The notes below the pieces were generated by a model that saw nothing but the letters and a program-made list of their open reading frames with translations, ran no database searches and had not been told where the DNA came from. Below are positions 4,807 through 6,394 of a stretch of 6,394 nt of DNA, piece after piece; position 1 is the first letter of the stretch, and each line of letters begins with the position of its first letter. The stretch comes from Candidatus Uhrbacteria bacterium. Lineage in GTDB: Bacteria; Patescibacteriota; Patescibacteriia; UBA9934; GWF2-40-263. The position numbers were made by a program, and so were the translations under genes. The stretch is taken from assembly GCA_003511125.1 (NCBI GenBank), contig DOJV01000005.1, positions 8,842 to 15,235 of the forward strand. The letters are read 5' to 3'.

Positions 4807-5562
4807 ATGAAAAAGTTTGATAATAATCTTTTGTCCTGGCTGATTTCTACTGGTTTAGACGAACAAAGAGCCAGGTTTTACCTGGCGGCCTTAAGTAAAG
4901 GCACGGCCACGGCCAAAGAATTAGCTGACGAACTCGGCATAAAACGCACCGCGGCTTATGATAATTTGGAGCGTCTTCGTGAAAAAGGTTTGCTCCAAGT
5001 AGTTAAAGAAGGTAAACGAATAAGTTATGTCGCTCTTCATCCAAAAGAGCTTTTAAAAAAAGCCGAGGCTCAAAAAGAACAGCTCAAAGATTTGTTGCCG
5101 GATTTTTTAGCAATTTATGCCGAAAAAAGTTCCTCACCTTTTGTGCAAATGTTTACCGGAAAATTTGCCTCGCGCGAAGTTTATGAAGATATTTTAAAAG
5201 TCGGCGAAGATTATATTTATTTGTCGCCATCGCAACTCACGGCCAAAATGGTTGATCCGGTTTTTATGAAAAAATGGATTGCTCGTCGTGTAACCAAGGG
5301 ACTTCATTCGCGTTCGCTTCGAGTGCGAGGCCAAGATGTGCCAGACATTTCCGAGTATAATCAGGAAGAAAAATTTTTGCGTCAGATTCGTTATTTGCCA
5401 AGTAATATTGATTTGAAGGGTAGTATTTATGTTTATGGAAATAATATCGGCGTCATCTCGACCGAAAAAGAAGACTCGGCCTTTATTATTTATTCTTCAG
5501 ATTTGGCTTTCAGTTTGCGCGAGGTATTTGAGTTTTTGTGGCAGGTGGGGATGAAGGATTAA
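4807..5562 (+). CDS. TrmB-family transcriptional regulator
   Basis: The 251-aa product has the two-part plan of TrmB-like regulators. An N-terminal winged helix-turn-helix (about residues 18-78) includes the helix-turn-helix ATAKELADELGIKRTAAYDNLERLREKGL (34-62) and the wing VVKEGKRISYVAL (65-77). A coiled linker follows (79-100, KELLKKAEAQKEQLKDLLPDF), and then a C-terminal sensor-like domain (about 111-251, starting PFVQMFTGKFASREVYEDIL) as found in many such regulators. TrmB proteins of archaea bind sugars, but the ligand here cannot be told from sequence. The start has no Shine-Dalgarno sequence (AAAAAAAT before ATG). The gene is divergent from the five-gene operon, with a perfect palindrome between them, so it probably regulates itself and perhaps the operon. 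One sampled line in its second half is about 35% GC, unlike the operon. Confidence 0.87.
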   Translation: MKKFDNNLLSWLISTGLDEQRARFYLAALSKGTATAKELADELGIKRTAAYDNLERLREKGLLQVVKEGKRISYVALHPKELLKKAEAQKEQLKDLLPDFLAIYAEKSSSPFVQMFTGKFASREVYEDILKVGEDYIYLSPSQLTAKMVDPVFMKKWIARRVTKGLHSRSLRVRGQDVPDISEYNQEEKFLRQIRYLPSNIDLKGSIYVYGNNIGVISTEKEDSAFIIYSSDLAFSLREVFEFLWQVGMKD

Positions 5563-5590
5563 AATGAGTTTTTTAATTTTCTCATTTTTC
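5561..5590 (+). terminator. Terminator of the TrmB-type gene
   Basis: Arms AAAATGAG (5561-5568) and CTCATTTT (5581-5588) flank a 12-nt T/A-rich loop and end in a short T run. The stem overlaps the last bases of the TAA stop. It is AT-rich and only moderately stable, but its placement is right. Confidence 0.55.
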
Positions 5591-5625
5591 AAATAAAAAA
5601 AATCATGGTTTGTAGTGTCTTCAAC

Positions 5626-5748
5626 GGGATCCCTCCCTCCGTGGGGGTGGTTTAATGCTTTCTGTTACTATCGTTTTCACTACTGTCACCCCGACGCCAC
5701 GGCCGCGCCCGACATAGCTCGTCGCGAGCGACGGTGGGAGGGATCGCC
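5626..5748. repeat. Palindromic GC-rich intergenic repeat
   Basis: This element of about 120 bp lies in the 360-bp gap between the TrmB-type gene and the HU gene. Its ends form an inverted repeat, GATCCCTCCCTCCG (5628-5641) and CGGTGGGAGGGATC (5732-5745), with one mismatch. Within it are GTCACCCCGA (5685-5694) and a perfect hairpin CGTCGC-GA-GCGACG (5720-5733). The combination of GTCA(Y)YCCGA at one end and GGGATC at the other resembles dispersed intergenic palindromes common in bacterial genomes. Short open frames across it have no ribosome binding site and mixed composition, and I do not call them genes. Confidence 0.6.
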
Positions 5749-5838
5749 TAAGTTACAGAATCAACTTAAGGATTACTACAGACTTCCAACTAAAGTTTTT
5801 AATTTTGTAGTAAACCGTTGGTTATTCTGGTTCCCAAA

Positions 5839-5867
5839 GGGATCCTTCGTGCGCCGTTCGGAATGAC
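5839..5867 (-). repeat. Short inverted relative of the intergenic repeat
   Basis: Read on the minus strand this begins GTCATTCCGAACGGCG and ends GGATCCC, the same end signatures (GTCAYYCCGA and GGGATC) as the right part of the element at 5685-5745, but in the opposite direction and shorter. The two thus form inverted copies of one repeat family. Left of it, GGTTCCC-AAA-GGGATCC gives a small imperfect hairpin. Confidence 0.5.
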
Positions 5868-5880
5868 TTCTGGGGTTAAC

Positions 5881-5912
5881 AAAAAAACCGTTTCGGAAAC
5901 GAAACGGTTTTT
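5881..5912 (-). terminator. Terminator of the HU gene, likely bidirectional
   Basis: Arms CCGTTTCG (5888-5895) and CGAAACGG (5900-5907) enclose GAAA. They are flanked by seven A on the left and five T on the right, so the hairpin has a T run in either direction. It begins 10 nt after the HU stop on the minus strand. Confidence 0.88.
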
Positions 5913-5922
5913 GAAAATCGGT

Positions 5923-6270
5923 TTACATTGTGGAAACTGCTGGTGGTGGATTAACTGGTTCGACCGGGGTAATCGGAGCAGGATTGTTGATTTTGCCTTT
6001 CAGAGCATCTTTTAAAGATTTGCCTGATTTGAATTTTGGAACTTTAACCGAAGGGATTTGGATTTTTTCGCTGGGGTTTTGTGGGTTGACACCAGCTCGG
6101 CCGGCGCGAACGCGGGCGGAAAAGGTGCCAAAGCCGGCAATGGTGACTTCGCCGTCGTTGACTAGAGTTTGAGTAACGATGTCCTCAAAATTTTCGATAA
6201 AATCTTCGGCCAGTTTTTTGGCGATGTTTAATCTTTCGGAAAGTTTGATGGCTAATTCCGCTTTGTTCAT
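5923..6270 (-). CDS. HU-family DNA-binding protein with a proline-rich C-terminal tail
   Basis: HU proteins are small dimeric nucleoid proteins that bend and compact DNA. The first 92 or so residues follow the family closely: MNKAELAIKLSERLNIAKK (1-19), the two-helix dimer body, the GFGTF turn (46-50), the beta arm RVRAGRAGVNPQNPSEK (53-69) with the DNA-intercalating Pro after Asn (N62-P63), and VKVPKFKSGKSLKDALKG (75-92). Residues 95-115 are an extra tail, NNPAPITPVEPVNPPPAVSTM, with no counterpart in standard HU of about 90 residues. It is likely disordered and might mediate contacts. The start at 6270 has no visible Shine-Dalgarno but lies at the right distance from a strong promoter. The gene is monocistronic, with a terminator 10 nt after the stop. 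HU rather than IHF is favoured by general resemblance; the difference is not certain. Confidence 0.93.
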   Translation of the reverse strand: MNKAELAIKLSERLNIAKKLAEDFIENFEDIVTQTLVNDGEVTIAGFGTFSARVRAGRAGVNPQNPSEKIQIPSVKVPKFKSGKSLKDALKGKINNPAPITPVEPVNPPPAVSTM

Positions 6271-6298
6271 AGAGGGATAAAAGTTAATTTCTGTTGAT

Positions 6299-6328
6299 AG
6301 TATAGCGAAAATTGTGGAGAGGTGTCAA
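6299..6328 (-). promoter_or_regulatory. Strong sigma-70-type promoter of the HU gene
   Basis: On the minus strand a perfect -35 TTGACA (6323-6328) is followed after 18 bp by -10 TATACT (6299-6304, 5 of 6 matches). Transcription would start near 6292, leaving about 21 nt of leader before the ATG at 6270. It fits a highly expressed nucleoid protein gene. Confidence 0.8.
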
Positions 6329-6341
6329 GGGGGTGGAGGGG

Positions 6342-6394
6342 TTGAGAGGCTGGAAAGGCCTGAGAGGCTGGAGAGGCTTGAGAGGCTTGAGGGG
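6342..6394. repeat. 9-bp tandem repeat running off the window end
   Basis: Six units of nine bases follow in register (the last cut by the window edge): TTGAGAGGC, TGGAAAGGC, CTGAGAGGC, TGGAGAGGC, TTGAGAGGC, TTGAGGGG. The consensus is TKGAGAGGC, purine-rich on the plus strand. It begins 14 bp upstream of the HU -35 box. No reading frame is supported in it. Confidence 0.8.

Noticed and set aside
5615..6015. Two short plus-strand open frames after the TrmB-type gene
   Set aside because: They consist of the intergenic repeat, the HU terminator and HU antisense sequence, without ribosome binding sites or family resemblance.

Overview
The window looks like a piece of a small-genome bacterium, most likely of the Candidate Phyla Radiation (Patescibacteria). 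This is inferred from the mix of genes: an unrecognised secreted/membrane pair, a TrmB-type regulator with an N-terminal winged helix, an HU protein with a proline-rich tail, and an operon of proteins I cannot assign. TGA is used as a normal stop: two genes end in TGA directly before intercistronic hairpins, which argues against the recoded Gracilibacteria/SR1 lineages. No rRNA, tRNA, CRISPR array or transposase was seen.

Layout. (1) At 3-1143 (+) there is a two-gene unit: a secreted protein and, one base later, a small polytopic membrane protein, closed by a terminator at 1161-1190. (2) Between this terminator and the oppositely directed one at 1252-1283 lies a symmetric nested palindrome (1210-1245). 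(3) At 4653-1291 (-) there is a five-gene operon. In order of transcription it holds three proteins I cannot name (182, 193 and 196 aa, the last with an N-terminal Cys cluster and coiled coil), a 205-aa protein with three CxC/CxxC zinc-ribbon pairs, and a clear 5'-methylthioadenosine/S-adenosylhomocysteine nucleosidase (mtnN). Spot counts of single 60-base lines give about 55-65% GC here, against about 35-37% in lines from genes 1 and trmB (one line of trmB reaches 53%). (4) A 153-bp divergent promoter region (4654-4806) holds a tandem duplication, a likely promoter for the operon and a 10+10 bp palindrome. (5) At 4807-5562 (+) is a TrmB-family regulator. (6) The 360-bp stretch 5563-5922 holds no credible gene: it has a terminator, a palindromic intergenic repeat, a shorter inverted relative of it, and the HU terminator. 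(7) At 5923-6270 (-) is an HU-family protein with a near-consensus promoter, and the window ends in a 9-bp tandem repeat.

The most striking feature is in the operon. All four intercistronic gaps are nearly equal in length (88-97 nt), and each carries the same two-hairpin module. The hairpin next to the downstream gene is 33-34 nt long in every copy and stops 19-21 nt before the start codon. Its arms differ between copies but keep pairing in the most divergent copy. The other hairpin has a different sequence in each gap but the same shape, and a short AAAG (CTTT on the coding strand) linker joins the two. This suggests a dedicated processing, stability or translation-control element. The TrmB regulator, transcribed divergently from the operon, is the natural candidate to control it, though this is inference from position only.
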